Source: Asticcacaulis sp. UBA2476 (lineage in GTDB: Bacteria > Pseudomonadota > Alphaproteobacteria > Caulobacterales > Caulobacteraceae). From it: 64,000 nt of DNA. The translations under genes were made by a program, and so were the position numbers. Below the pieces are notes generated by a model. It did not search any database. It was not told where the DNA came from and saw only the letters and a list, made by a program, of their open reading frames with translations. Numbering within the stretch: position 1 is the stretch's first letter; every line of letters begins with the position of its first letter. Where the stretch lies: positions 1 through 64,000 of the forward strand of contig DDPE01000049.1 of the NCBI GenBank assembly GCA_002342035.1, in the 5' to 3' direction. Below are positions 34,072 to 43,968 of this stretch, piece after piece.

Positions 34072-35538
34072 TTAATTCATCCCGCGGGTCGACGACAGGG
34101 CCGGTTTAAGCGCGGCATAGGTTTTGGCGCGTTCATGGCTGACCAGAGTGACCGGCGCCGGGGCTGCGGCCACAGGCGCGGACTTGGCCGGGCTGTTCAT
34201 GGCCAGAGCCTGCTTTTCGTCGCCGCGCTTAATGTCGGCCATGGCGATCATGGTGTCGATTTCACGCTTGCGGGCCATGAAGGCCTGAAGTTCTTTGCCG
34301 CCCAGGATAGTGCCTTGCGGAACCTTGGCGTCCTTGGGGTTAATCGGGCGGTTCTTGTACCAGACTTCGAAGTGCAGGTGCGGGCCGGTTGAGCGGCCGG
34401 TTGAGCCGACATAACCGATGATCTGACCCTGCTTGACGCGCTGACCCGGTTGCACGGCGATGCGCGACATGTGGGCGTAGCCGGTTTGCCAGTCGCCGGT
34501 ATGGCGCACACGCACCCAGCGGCCATAACCGCCCCACCACTTGGCGTCCTGAACCACACCGTCACCGGCGGCAACAATCGGCGTGCCGGAACCGGCAGCA
34601 AAGTCAACGCCGGTATGCATCTTCATAAAGCCCAGAACCGGGTGGCGGCGCACGCCAAACCCTGATGAGGTGCGCGCCCCGTCAACCGGCGTGGCCAGCA
34701 GGAAGCCGCGAATGTTCTTGCCCGTTTCATCGAAATACTGCGGCTCTTTTTCACCTGCGCGCTGAAAGCTGTAGAAGCGGTTGATGCCGCCCTTGGCTTC
34801 GATTTCCGCGTACAAAAGCTTGCCCGTCTCTACGGTGCGACCGCTTTCGGTCACCTTACGGTCGAAGATCAGCTTAAAGGTGTCGCCTGCCTTGATGTCG
34901 CGCTCGAAATCGAGCTTATGGGCGAACAGCTTCATGACATTGTTGGTGACCGCCGGTGTCGCCCCAAGCGCTGCGGCTGAGGTAAACAGCGAGCCGTCGA
35001 TGGTGCCAATGGCCACGCGGCGTTCATCACGCACGTTTTCTTCCAGCACCCGCAAGCGCATGGCGCCGTCATGGCTGGTGGTCAGGGTCAATTGCTTGGC
35101 AGGGCCGGTGCGGGTCGTAAGACCCAAAAGCTGGGCAGGTTGGCCGGAGCCGAGGGCCGGTTTGGCAATCGCCGCCTGAATGGACATGCCCGCGCGGACA
35201 TTGACGACATCAAAGGCTTGCGACAGCAGATTAACGGCGGCCTGAGCGTCAGCCGGTGCGACACCGGTGCGGGCAATAGCCTGAGAGAGGGTTTCGCCTG
35301 AGCGGACCAGAATGGAGACCTGCTCCGGCTGGTCAAAGCCGGGCCGTGCAGACGCCACCGCATAGGCTTCGGTTTCCAGCGCCATAACGGCGCCCGGATC
35401 AAGGGCCATACCCGGCAATATGCCCGGTGTCGGCTGAAAAACGCGCCAGATCAAGGTGCCCACCGTGAGGGCCGCCACGGTCGCAAAGACCATGGGCGTT
35501 AAGCGTACTGGCTGTCGGCGTGGATCGAGTTGAGCCAT
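34072..35538 (-). CDS. M23 family peptidoglycan endopeptidase
   Basis: The 488-residue product has one N-terminal membrane anchor (about residues 16-34). A LysM-like or OapA-like segment follows (SILVRSGETLSQAIARTGV). A MepM-like middle domain leads to a complete M23/LytM domain with zinc ligands His308 and Asp312 (HTGVD) and His389 in GPHLHFEVW, plus catalytic His387. Such enzymes cut peptide cross-links to allow wall growth or division. The C-terminal 70 residues are a proline/alanine-rich tail. It is divergent from ydbH across 614 bases. Confidence 0.9.
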   Translation of the reverse strand: MAQLDPRRQPVRLTPMVFATVAALTVGTLIWRVFQPTPGILPGMALDPGAVMALETEAYAVASARPGFDQPEQVSILVRSGETLSQAIARTGVAPADAQAAVNLLSQAFDVVNVRAGMSIQAAIAKPALGSGQPAQLLGLTTRTGPAKQLTLTTSHDGAMRLRVLEENVRDERRVAIGTIDGSLFTSAAALGATPAVTNNVMKLFAHKLDFERDIKAGDTFKLIFDRKVTESGRTVETGKLLYAEIEAKGGINRFYSFQRAGEKEPQYFDETGKNIRGFLLATPVDGARTSSGFGVRRHPVLGFMKMHTGVDFAAGSGTPIVAAGDGVVQDAKWWGGYGRWVRVRHTGDWQTGYAHMSRIAVQPGQRVKQGQIIGYVGSTGRSTGPHLHFEVWYKNRPINPKDAKVPQGTILGGKELQAFMARKREIDTMIAMADIKRGDEKQALAMNSPAKSAPVAAAPAPVTLVSHERAKTYAALKPALSSTRGMN

Positions 35539-36152
35539 CAGTCCCCGTCAAACACTAAAAAAGACAAACGATACTAAAACTTACAGATGAACCCACAAGG
35601 GCCCGGTAGTCTTAAAGGTTATAGTCGTGCGGATATTACGGATCTGTCTCATTACAGACGCTCTTTATGAGCGAAAAAGCCTGAGTCGTGAAGCTTGAAA
35701 ACTCAGCTACAATTTCCGTGCCATCCTGTTTACGCCGAAATAGGGCCAAAGTGAGGCCCGAAAACTTGGGTTAAGATCAAGCATACCGCAGTCGCGAAGG
35801 CAACAACGAAGGGCGCTTTTTAGCCGATTAAGATTAAGATCGCCCTTAAATTTTGTTAAAAAAGGGTATACGCATAGTGCAGGGGCTTTGGGCGCTGAGC
35901 ACCGATCTGTTGATAAGTGATGCTTTAAGCATTTAAAATTTATAACGAAACGGCAAAGAATTCGCCAATGGCGATCATTTCCTGCAAGGGTTTGGGTGAA
36001 ATTCGCGCCTCTTGTGCGAAATGCGGTGATGTGTCCATAATTTTTACCAATATATGTGCCATAATGACCTATGGATGATGATCAAATTATTTTTTGCGTC
36101 GTCTTCACATTTTTCGACCGCCATTGTTTCCCTTTTAGTTTGAGCTCGCCTC
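35539..36152. other. Long intergenic region between the M23 peptidase gene and ydbH
   Basis: No frame here looks coding. There is a GANTC site (GAGTC at 35683) and a group of TTAA words between about 35830 and 35865, including pairs six and eight bases apart, which could be CtrA-related. The part next to ydbH is AT-rich. Promoters of both divergent genes must lie here, but I cannot place them. Confidence 0.5.
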
Positions 36153-39100
36153 TTGACGCCCACTGATCCGACCGCTGATCAAAACGATGAATTGATGTTC
36201 CCGGTGCGCACCTCGACGCTGGGTACGTTTTCGCGCGTGGTCAGCGGCGATGCCAAGGCCGGTGGCGGCGAAAAGGGCCGACCGGGAAAGAAAACCAAAA
36301 AGGGTGGCGGCAATGGTCGCCCGCCTAAATCCGGAGCCGGTAAGGCCGGACAAATCATCGGGCTTACCTTGTGCGGGGTCGCAGCGATCGGTGTGGCCGC
36401 CGTCGTGGCGCGCAAGGAAATCGCCCGCGAAATCGCGCAAGGGTGGCTGCGGTCGCAGCAGATAGATTCCGAGCTTAAGATAGGGCGTCTAGGGCTTGAT
36501 CATGCCGAAGGCTCGATCCGGTTGGGCAAGGCGACATCGCCGGATGTGATCCTCAATGATTTCCGCATTGATTACGACCTGAACCTGTTTGCCGGTCAGG
36601 GTAAGCCGATGGCGCGCTTTAAGCGCATCCACCTGACCAAGCCGGAAATCGCTCTGGCGCTGACCTCTAAGGGGCTGAACTTTGGTTCGCTCGATCCGCT
36701 GATCCAGAGCATATTGTCGTCGCCGTCCAATAAGGGCGAGGCCCCCGGCGAGGTCCTGATTGAAAATGCGGTGGTGCGGCTTAAGACCGACTACGGCACC
36801 ATCAACGCTACGGGCCGCGTCCAGATGCAGGCCGGACGGTTGCAGGCGCTTAATCTCAACATCCCCTCGACCCGTCTGAGCGGGCCGCTGGGGGAGGGCA
36901 CTTTAAGCGACGGCTTTATCAAGGCCCGCTCGGTCGGTGACGGCCTTAAGGTCGAGGGCAAATTTGTCGCCGACGCCTGGGAGATGAAGCCGGATAAGGC
37001 GGGGGCCGTGACCCGCCTCAAAGGCGTGCGGCTTGAGCTGACCTCCAACCTGCCGTATCGCCAGTTAGAGCAGGCGGCCAACCTCAAGGCCTCACCGCTG
37101 GCGGAGTTTTCAGGCCCGTTAGAAACGCACATGAAGGTGGCGGCGGATGAGCTGAACACCGGTGACACTGCCTTAAAAGGCGTAACCGCCGATGCCTCCA
37201 TTCTGGCGGCTTTGAGTTTTGAGCGCGATGAAACCCGCCTTGAGGGCCAGTCGCGCTTTCAGGGGCGGGCGCAGTCAGTCAGCCAGGGGGCAATGTTCGG
37301 GCGCGATGTCTATCTGGATGCCTCAAGTCTAAATCTCAGTTTCGCCCATTCGTCCAAAACCCCCACGGCTGAGAACCCTGATCAGGGTGGTGCCCATGTC
37401 TGGATCGACGGGCCGTTGCAGGCGCGCATCGGCCTTTACCGTCAGGACGGGATTGAAGTCAGTAACGCCCGCGCCGACCTTGAAAAAGTGGCCCTGCATA
37501 TGGCGGGGACCGAATCTGACATCAGCTTTAAGGGTACAGCCTATGCCGGACGCATGGCGGCGGCTGACCTGTCACTCGACCGGGTCAATATGACGGTGAG
37601 CGGCAATGCCAAGGCTGAAACCGGACTTAATGGCGCGGCTGAAAATGACGCGTCGGCCTGGACCGCCGCGATCAAGACCAGCCTCAACAGCCGTCACGGC
37701 AGCTACAAAGGGCTGGATGAGATGGCGCAGGTGCGCCGCAAAGATCTTCAGGCCGTGGTCTATCCTGAGCCGGTCAACACCGATACCCCGCCGGTGCCGG
37801 TGGCCCCGATTAAGGCCGATGCCGTTCTGGCGCTACAGGCCGCAGCACAGGCCTTTAGCCTTGAGGCCAATGATATCACTATCAAGCTGGACGGGGCCGC
37901 GGGTAAGCCGGCGGCCTTTGATGTCCGCACCAAAACGCCGATTACCGTGACCCCGGCGTCGGGCGGTAAACTGACCCTGACGCCTGACCGGACCCGGCCT
38001 TTGATCGCCAGCACGGACCGCGCGGCCTTTGCCGTAAAGCTTGAGGGTGAAGACCTGCCCGAAGTGAATGCCTTCCTCAGCGATATGGGCTTTGGGGCCA
38101 GTGGCGAGCTGAGCGGCAAACTGGCGGCGGATGCCAAATTCAACTTCGCCCCGGTGACGGCGGCGCAAACCAAAGCCAGTGGCCGGTTCACCGTGGCGGG
38201 CGGGCGCACCCATTTTGTGCTGGATGACTGCATGCCGTTTAGCGCGGCGCGCGCGGACATCGGCGGGCGGCTGGAAGGGCTGACGGCGAATATTTGTGCC
38301 ACCGAAGCGCCGATCCTCACGATGGAAAACGGCCAGTGGCAGTCGGCCGGGGCCTTTGATGATCTTAAATTGAACGCGCCGGATTATGAAGCGCGCGTGA
38401 GCAATGCCAAGGGCCGGTTCAACGCCTTTTCGACCAAATCGGGCGCGGCCAATGGTGCCGGGTTCCGCATAACCGTCGCTGCGGCTGAGGCCCATGATAC
38501 GGCGGCCAAGACCCGCTTTAATCCGGTGACGCTGGCCGGTAAGCTGGATCAGGACGCCACCCGCATGACCGGACGGCTGGGGGTAAAGCCGCTTAATCCG
38601 GTGGTGCGCGAACGCGCCCCCGGTGATCTGGCGCGCATCGACATCGTGCAGGATGCCCGCAGCGATGATGGCTATGCCCTGATCAGCACCGGCGACATGG
38701 TGTTTGCGCCAGAGGGCCTGCAACCGATTGACCTGACCCCGCAGGTGGCGACGGTCGCTACCAAGAATGTCACGGGCTCGGCCACCTTTGATGGCCGGTT
38801 TGATTGGTCGCGCACGGGTACGCCGACCAGTCAGGGCCGTCTGCGCCTGAACGATATCGATTTTGAAGGGCCACTGGGCAAGGCGCAGGATTTGCGCGGC
38901 GACGTCGAATTCACCAGCCTGTCGCCCCTGATGACGCCGCCGGGTCAGATCATCAGTGTGGCCTCACTGACGACCGCCGTGCCGCTGACCGACATCAATA
39001 CCTCAGTGCAGTTCCTGGGCGATCACCTGTCGCTTGCGGCAGCCACCGCCATGTCGCCGGGCGGGCAGTTTGGCCTTGAGCCTATGGATGTGCCGCTGGC

Positions 39101-39695
39101 GGAAAATGTGCCTATCAAGGGTGCGCTGACCTTCAGCGAGCTTGATTTCGGTAAGATCATTGCCGCCACCGATCTGGGCCGCGACATGAAATTTGAAGGC
39201 ACGGTCACGGGCCGCATGCCGTTTGAAATCAATGGCAACCGCGTCCACTTTGCGCAAGGCGAACTGAAAGGCGACGGGCCGGGCCGCCTGTCGATACAGC
39301 GCGCCGCGTTGCAGGGCGTGGCCTCATCGGGTGGCGTGACGACCGACGCGCCGCAGGAAGTGGCCCCTTCGCCTGCCGATGCCTCAAAAGTGGTCGAAGG
39401 CATGGCCTATCAGGCGCTGGAAAACATGGCCTACAGCGATATGTCGGCCACGATCAACAGCCTTGAGAACGGTCGTCTGGGCTTCAACTTCAAGATCAAG
39501 GGCCGCTATGACCCGCCCAAAAAACAGGAAGCGCGCGTAAGCTACGTCGATGTGCTGCGGGGACGTTTGTTTGATAAGCCGATAAACCTGCCGTCCGATA
39601 CCGGCGTTGATCTTAATCTCGATATGACGCTCAATCTCGATCAGGTGCTGGATGACCTGATGGCGTTTGAGGCGCAAAAAGCGGGATTGAAGTAA
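36153..39695 (+). CDS. ydbH: YdbH-family AsmA-like intermembrane phospholipid transport protein
   Basis: The 1180-residue product has a basic, glycine-rich cytoplasmic N-terminus, one membrane anchor at about residues 66-86 (GQIIGLTLCGVAAIGVAAVV), and then over a thousand residues of beta-rich repeats. This is the layout of AsmA-like bridge proteins that carry phospholipid from inner to outer membrane. The C-terminus (DTGVDLNLDMTLNLDQVLDD) matches the YdbH end. Assignment is secured by the following ynbE and ydbL genes, as in E. coli. The apparent start is TTG at 36153, with ATG at 36195 as an alternative. Neither has a strong ribosome site. Confidence 0.85.
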   Translation: MTPTDPTADQNDELMFPVRTSTLGTFSRVVSGDAKAGGGEKGRPGKKTKKGGGNGRPPKSGAGKAGQIIGLTLCGVAAIGVAAVVARKEIAREIAQGWLRSQQIDSELKIGRLGLDHAEGSIRLGKATSPDVILNDFRIDYDLNLFAGQGKPMARFKRIHLTKPEIALALTSKGLNFGSLDPLIQSILSSPSNKGEAPGEVLIENAVVRLKTDYGTINATGRVQMQAGRLQALNLNIPSTRLSGPLGEGTLSDGFIKARSVGDGLKVEGKFVADAWEMKPDKAGAVTRLKGVRLELTSNLPYRQLEQAANLKASPLAEFSGPLETHMKVAADELNTGDTALKGVTADASILAALSFERDETRLEGQSRFQGRAQSVSQGAMFGRDVYLDASSLNLSFAHSSKTPTAENPDQGGAHVWIDGPLQARIGLYRQDGIEVSNARADLEKVALHMAGTESDISFKGTAYAGRMAAADLSLDRVNMTVSGNAKAETGLNGAAENDASAWTAAIKTSLNSRHGSYKGLDEMAQVRRKDLQAVVYPEPVNTDTPPVPVAPIKADAVLALQAAAQAFSLEANDITIKLDGAAGKPAAFDVRTKTPITVTPASGGKLTLTPDRTRPLIASTDRAAFAVKLEGEDLPEVNAFLSDMGFGASGELSGKLAADAKFNFAPVTAAQTKASGRFTVAGGRTHFVLDDCMPFSAARADIGGRLEGLTANICATEAPILTMENGQWQSAGAFDDLKLNAPDYEARVSNAKGRFNAFSTKSGAANGAGFRITVAAAEAHDTAAKTRFNPVTLAGKLDQDATRMTGRLGVKPLNPVVRERAPGDLARIDIVQDARSDDGYALISTGDMVFAPEGLQPIDLTPQVATVATKNVTGSATFDGRFDWSRTGTPTSQGRLRLNDIDFEGPLGKAQDLRGDVEFTSLSPLMTPPGQIISVASLTTAVPLTDINTSVQFLGDHLSLAAATAMSPGGQFGLEPMDVPLAENVPIKGALTFSELDFGKIIAATDLGRDMKFEGTVTGRMPFEINGNRVHFAQGELKGDGPGRLSIQRAALQGVASSGGVTTDAPQEVAPSPADASKVVEGMAYQALENMAYSDMSATINSLENGRLGFNFKIKGRYDPPKKQEARVSYVDVLRGRLFDKPINLPSDTGVDLNLDMTLNLDQVLDDLMAFEAQKAGLK

Positions 39696-39800
39696 GGCCC
39701 GTCCGCTTCTTGAGCACTTTTTGTTCAGCTTGGGTTCAGACTGCAAATCATATAAGACATTCATGATAAGGCCGAGAGCCTTTGAAACGGAGTATTCGTC

Positions 39801-39989
39801 ATGACCCACAAAGGCCTTAAGCCTCTCGCATTACTGGTGCTGACCGCACCGGTGTTTGCCGCCTGCGTCCCGACCGTTCGGGTCGAGGTCGCCCCGATCT
39901 CGATCTATGCCAAGCTTGACCACGATGTCCGCATCAGCCTTGACGAAGACGCCAAGGCTCTGGTGCAGCAAAATCCTAACCTCTTCTAA
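39801..39989 (+). CDS. ynbE: YnbE-like outer-membrane lipoprotein
   Basis: The 62-residue product has a short lipoprotein signal ending at Cys22 (PVFAAC). The mature part VEVAPISIYAKLDHDVRISL and DEDAKALVQQNPNLF closely follows the pattern of E. coli YnbE (the HEI/DVEELL/LF end). YnbE is thought to cap the YdbH bridge at the outer membrane. The -3 residue of the lipobox is Phe rather than Leu, which is unusual. GGAG lies nine bases before the ATG. Confidence 0.85.
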   Translation: MTHKGLKPLALLVLTAPVFAACVPTVRVEVAPISIYAKLDHDVRISLDEDAKALVQQNPNLF

Positions 39990-40017
39990 TTCCGCGCCCT
40001 TCAAAGTGAGACCTATC

Positions 40018-40404
40018 ATGAAAAAAACAGTGTTTTCCGTTACGGCGGCCATGATGGCTGCCACAGGTATGATGGCCGCGGGTGTGGCGATCAATATGGC
40101 GTCACCTGCGCCGGTATTCGCTCAGGCCGCGGCTAAGGCCACCGTCGATGCCGCCAAGGCTGCCGGGGTTGTGGGTGAACAGTCCGACGGCTATCTGGGG
40201 TTTGTTAAATCCGGCGATGCCGCCACCAAGGCTGCCGTTCAGGAAATCAATGACGGACGCGCCAAGGTCTATGCCGAAGCCGCTGCCAAGAACAATGTGC
40301 CGGTAGCCGCAGCCGGTGCGGCTACCTTCTCCAGCGTCATTATGCCGAAACTCAAGGCCGGTGAGTATTACAAAGACGCTTCTGGCGCCTGGAAGCAGAA
40401 GTAA
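40018..40404 (+). CDS. ydbL: YdbL-like periplasmic protein (DUF1318)
   Basis: The 128-residue product carries a long signal peptide (MKKTVFSVTAAMMAATGMMA, cleaved after PVFAQA). The YdbL domain follows: AAKAAGVVGEQSDGYLGFVK, AVQEINDGRAKVYAEAAAKN and VPVAAAGAATFSSVIMPKLK with GEYYKDASGAW. YdbL is proposed to control assembly of the YdbH-YnbE bridge. It is 28 bases behind ynbE and ends at a strong terminator. Confidence 0.88.
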   Translation: MKKTVFSVTAAMMAATGMMAAGVAINMASPAPVFAQAAAKATVDAAKAAGVVGEQSDGYLGFVKSGDAATKAAVQEINDGRAKVYAEAAAKNNVPVAAAGAATFSSVIMPKLKAGEYYKDASGAWKQK

Positions 40405-40425
40405 TTTTTGCTGAGAAATCCGATG

Positions 40426-40461
40426 AAAAAACCCTGAAGCCAGACGGCTTCAGGGTTTTTT
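40426..40461 (+). terminator. Rho-independent terminator after ydbL
   Basis: AAAAAACCCTGAAGCC and GGCTTCAGGGTTTTTT form a perfect 16-base inverted repeat around AGAC, with the T tract in the stem end. Confidence 0.92.
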
Positions 40462-40512
40462 CATGGCTTTGCGGTACAACGGGCCTTGAATTGACATCCA
40501 AGGTAGAATGCC

Positions 40513-41613
40513 GTGTCCGATTATCTCAAGCCCCTGACCAGTCTGCGTTTTTTTGCCGCCGTCTGGGTTATCCTGTTCAGCTACTGGCCGCTGCTGCAAG
40601 GGGCCGCGCCGCTGTGGATCATTGCGCGCGGCTATCTGGGGGTCGATCTGTTCTTCATCCTGTCGGGCTTTATCCTGTGCCATGTTTATCTGGAAAGCTT
40701 TGGGGCCGGTAAGTTCCGGTACGGGCAATTCATCGTCAACCGGCTGGCGCGCATCTACCCGCTGCACATCGCGACCCTGTTGTTTACGCTGGCGCTGGTG
40801 ATGGCAGCGGCGGTCAAGGGGCTGACGCTCGACAGCCATGTGGCGTCGTGGGCATCGCTGCCGGCGCAGATTTTCATGGTCCATGCCTGGGGGCTGGCCC
40901 CCGAAGCGTCATGGAATCACCCGTCATGGTCGATATCGGCGGAATGGTTTGCTTACCTTTTGTTTCCGGTGTTTGCCAGTGTGACCTGGGGCTTAAGATC
41001 AAGGCCGGTCGTCGCGGTGGCATTGGCGGCGGCGTTTCTGACTATTCTCTACTGGGCGTTTGAAGCCCTGGCTGGCTTTGCACTGACCCGTGCGACCTTT
41101 ATGTGGGGGGCGATGCGCATCGTGCCGTGCTTTGCGCTGGGCTGTGCCGTGTATCTGGCGTGGCGGGCCGGGGCGGTGGCATCCAAGACCATAGCCCTTG
41201 GCGGAGTTGCGGTATCTCTGGCGGTGATTTTGGGCGTGACCGCGTTGATGACCTCGGATGCGCTGGTGGTGTTGGCGCTGGGCGGGCTGATCCTGTCGGT
41301 CGGCGGGCTGGCCACGGCGGACGGTAAAGGGATTATGTCTAACCGTGTTCTGGTCTATCTCGGCAATGTCAGCTTTGCCATGTATATGGTCTATGTGCCG
41401 TGGAAGTGGGTGTTTACCAAGGCCGCGGGCATGATTTTGGGCCGCGAAGAGTCATTGCCGCTGATGTGGTGGCTGGGCGGACTTGTGGCCATTATCCCCA
41501 TCGCCATGCTGGCCCACCATGTGGTCGAAAACCCGATGCGCAACGTCGTGCGCCACATCGGTGACGGGGTGCGTTATCGCCTCAACTATCGACTGCAAGG
41601 CACGTCGAAGTAA
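40513..41613 (+). CDS. Membrane acyltransferase 3 (OafA/YrhL-like)
   Basis: The 366-residue product has about ten membrane helices. It shows the acyltransferase-3 marks: LTSLRFFAAVWVILFSYW at the N-terminus (the usual catalytic His here appears replaced by Tyr-Trp), GVDLFFILSGFILCHVYL, RLARIYPLHIATL, and WSISAEWFAYLLFP. These enzymes O-acylate exported polysaccharides or lipids. The start codon is GTG at 40513. The target glycan is unknown; no polysaccharide cluster adjoins it. Confidence 0.9.
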   Translation: MSDYLKPLTSLRFFAAVWVILFSYWPLLQGAAPLWIIARGYLGVDLFFILSGFILCHVYLESFGAGKFRYGQFIVNRLARIYPLHIATLLFTLALVMAAAVKGLTLDSHVASWASLPAQIFMVHAWGLAPEASWNHPSWSISAEWFAYLLFPVFASVTWGLRSRPVVAVALAAAFLTILYWAFEALAGFALTRATFMWGAMRIVPCFALGCAVYLAWRAGAVASKTIALGGVAVSLAVILGVTALMTSDALVVLALGGLILSVGGLATADGKGIMSNRVLVYLGNVSFAMYMVYVPWKWVFTKAAGMILGREESLPLMWWLGGLVAIIPIAMLAHHVVENPMRNVVRHIGDGVRYRLNYRLQGTSK

Positions 41614-41739
41614 GCTTTACGGCTTAGAGCGGTGTCCGGTTAAGGGTTTATTCATAAAAATTAACCTTTTCCCCATTTGATAGTCATAAAGTATTTGTAA
41701 AATATTTTATGTGATGTATCAAAGACACAGAGTGTTAAA

Positions 41740-41782
41740 GCGCATCCCAAAAAGTGTAGTGCGGTTTTTGGATCAGATGCGC
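41740..41782. repeat. Imperfect intergenic palindrome
   Basis: GCGCATC and GATGCGC at the ends, with CCAAAAA and TTTTTGG inside, form a long interrupted hairpin. Similar GCATCCCAAAAAGTG...TTTTGGGATCAGATGC elements are, to my knowledge, dispersed in alphaproteobacterial genomes. Only one copy is in this window. Confidence 0.5.
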
Positions 41783-41811
41783 GACTGGATTAACTACCGT
41801 GGAGTGAGGCG

Positions 41812-42756
41812 TTGCAGGCATTTAAGGTATCGCGAATTGTTAAGGCCGGTTTGGCTATGGTGTGCGCAGGCGTCATGGCGGCCGCCCCGATGGCTCAGGC
41901 GGCTGAGAAATCGCCCTACTGGCAATGCGTCACCTTCGCTCGCTCGATCACCGGCATGCAGATTTTTGGCGATGCCTGGACCTGGTGGGAAAAAGCTTCC
42001 GGCAAGTACGACAAAGGGCAGGCCCCGCAGGCGGGCGCCGTTCTGGTGTTTCAACCCACAGGTAAGATGCGGGTCGGCCACGTCGCCGTTGTCTCACAGG
42101 TTGTCACCGACCGCATCATTCAGATCACCCATGCCAACTGGTCGCCGATCAATGGCCGTCGTGGTCAGGTCGAAAAAGACGTCACCGTGGTTGATGTCTC
42201 CGATAAGGGCGACTGGTCCAAGGTTAAGGTATGGTACGGGCCTATCAACGATCTGGGCACCTCGGTCTATCCGACCTATGGCTTTATCTATGCCGCCGCC
42301 CAAAAAGGGCAGGACATCGGCCAAAGCCTGACGGCCTCGATTGCTGAGACGTTTTCAGGTGATAAGTCGGAAAACAGCGCACCGGTGCCTTATGCGGTTA
42401 TGAAGGCTAATGACGCCAAGGTCGCCGAAAAGAAAGCGATCGAAAAGGTCGATACCCGCGCTATTGAGGCCAAGCTTCTGGCGGCCAATCTGATCGACGC
42501 GCCGACTATTCCGGTCAAAAAATCCGACAAACCTGCCGCGATGAAAACCAAGACGGTGGTGAAGGCTGATGCTTCGTCCAAGAAAGCTGATGCCAAGAAG
42601 GGCGACACCAAATCGGCGTCCAAAAAACTGGCGGACAAGAGCACGGCTAAGTCATCCGGCAAAACGTCTTCTGACAAGACGACTGATAAGGCCAAAACCG
42701 ACAAAAAGGTTGCGTCTGTAAAGTCCGCCAAGGCTGACGCGAAAAAAGCCGCTTAA
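41812..42756 (+). CDS. Secreted CHAP-domain peptidoglycan amidase/endopeptidase
   Basis: The 314-residue product starts at TTG 41812 after GGAGTGAGG. The signal peptide ends at about residue 30 (APMAQA). The CHAP domain carries Cys39 in YWQCVTFARS and His90 in RVGHVAVVSQ, the catalytic pair, then ITHANWSP. Residues from about 185 on form a lysine/alanine-rich disordered tail that probably binds anionic wall polymer. CHAP enzymes cut peptidoglycan amide bonds. It is not linked to a phage region. Confidence 0.88.
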   Translation: MQAFKVSRIVKAGLAMVCAGVMAAAPMAQAAEKSPYWQCVTFARSITGMQIFGDAWTWWEKASGKYDKGQAPQAGAVLVFQPTGKMRVGHVAVVSQVVTDRIIQITHANWSPINGRRGQVEKDVTVVDVSDKGDWSKVKVWYGPINDLGTSVYPTYGFIYAAAQKGQDIGQSLTASIAETFSGDKSENSAPVPYAVMKANDAKVAEKKAIEKVDTRAIEAKLLAANLIDAPTIPVKKSDKPAAMKTKTVVKADASSKKADAKKGDTKSASKKLADKSTAKSSGKTSSDKTTDKAKTDKKVASVKSAKADAKKAA

Positions 42757-42820
42757 AGCGGTAACCAACTCTCCAAATTGTGCGCAAATCATGTTTACCT
42801 CACGCCGTTGAGGTAAAGTC

Positions 42821-43906
42821 ATGCTGAAAATCTATAGCCGCGTCCACGATTCCGAAGACGGACATCTGGCGGTCATCAAATCCTTTGGGGATGTGCCCGC
42901 CGAAGACCGGCGCGCCGCCATCGATCATGGCCGCGAGGTCGAGGAGATGATCGCCCTGGAACCGCAGCAGGGGGCGGGCTCGGCCTGGTGCGATATTGAT
43001 GACGCCATGACCTGGCTTGATCTGCACAACCCCACGCGCGATGAAGAACTGTTTGTCGAAGGTGCGCTCGGTGTCGGCATTCCGACCCGTGAGGACATGA
43101 ACGAGATCGAGACGTCCTCGCGGCTCTATACCGAAGATGGCGCGGTGTTCATGACCGCTCAGGTCGCCTATTTCGGCGGTCAACCGCATTTACAAAGCGG
43201 GCCGGTGACCTTTGCTCTGCTGCGTGAGCGGCTGGTGACGGTGCGCTATATCGACCCGCAATCGTTCACTATTTTCTCCGATAAGATCAGCCGATCTCCA
43301 GCTTTATGCGACAGTGCGGCCATGACCCTGACCAATTTGCTGGATGTGCTGATCGACCGCACCGCCGATTTGGTGGAAAAGGTCTCTGCCGGTGTTGATG
43401 ATATCTCGACGCAGATTTTCGCCACCAAGGCCAATCGCGGGCTGGATAAGCTGCTGCGTCAGATGGGGCGCCATCAGAACGACATCGCTAAACTACGCGA
43501 CAGTTTGCTGTCGTTTCAGCGCTTGTTTTCCTATGGGCTGTTGCTGAGCGATGATCAGGTCAGCGGCGATGCGGCGGAGCTTGAAGTCTTTCGCGCCCGC
43601 CTGCGTTCCCTGCACGAGGACGCTCAGTCCCTGACCGACCATGCCGGCTATGTGACCGGCAATATCACCTATCTGCAGGAAGCGGCCATGGGGCTAATCA
43701 ATATCGAACAGAACTCGATCATCAAGATCGTGTCGGTGGCGTCAGCGGCTTTTTTGCCGCCGACCCTGATCGCCAGCATCTACGGTATGAACTTTGAGCA
43801 CATGCCGGAACTGCAAATGGCCGTGGCCTATCCGCTGGCGATTGGGGCCATGGTGCTGTCGGCGGTGCTGCCGATGGTGTGGTTTAAGTATAAGGGCTGG
43901 TTATGA
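42821..43906 (+). CDS. CorA family divalent cation transporter
   Basis: A protein of 361 residues. The long cytoplasmic funnel domain includes WLDLHNPTRDEELFVEGALG. The C-terminal two-helix membrane part contains IIKIVSVASAAFLPPTLIAS and the signature YGMNFEHMPEL. Members with the GMN motif carry Mg2+, Co2+ or Ni2+. The usual C-terminal KKK is reduced to KYKGWL, as is common in the group. It is convergent with ltaE across a hairpin. Confidence 0.92.
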   Translation: MLKIYSRVHDSEDGHLAVIKSFGDVPAEDRRAAIDHGREVEEMIALEPQQGAGSAWCDIDDAMTWLDLHNPTRDEELFVEGALGVGIPTREDMNEIETSSRLYTEDGAVFMTAQVAYFGGQPHLQSGPVTFALLRERLVTVRYIDPQSFTIFSDKISRSPALCDSAAMTLTNLLDVLIDRTADLVEKVSAGVDDISTQIFATKANRGLDKLLRQMGRHQNDIAKLRDSLLSFQRLFSYGLLLSDDQVSGDAAELEVFRARLRSLHEDAQSLTDHAGYVTGNITYLQEAAMGLINIEQNSIIKIVSVASAAFLPPTLIASIYGMNFEHMPELQMAVAYPLAIGAMVLSAVLPMVWFKYKGWL

Positions 43907-43968
43907 TTTTTAGTCCCTCGCCGGGCGGTGGCTCCGCCACCTTGGCCGCCGCCTCAATGGCGGCTTGA

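Noticed and set aside
36790..39400. Long open frames antisense to ydbH, as well as antisense to fliI, dcd and gcrA
   Set aside because: They arise from codon bias of GC-rich genes; none has a ribosome site or a recognisable domain.
42360..42756. Histone H1-like or DNA-binding protein from the Lys/Ala-rich coding sequence
   Set aside because: This is the tail of a secreted CHAP protein with a signal peptide and is in the same frame as the catalytic domain.
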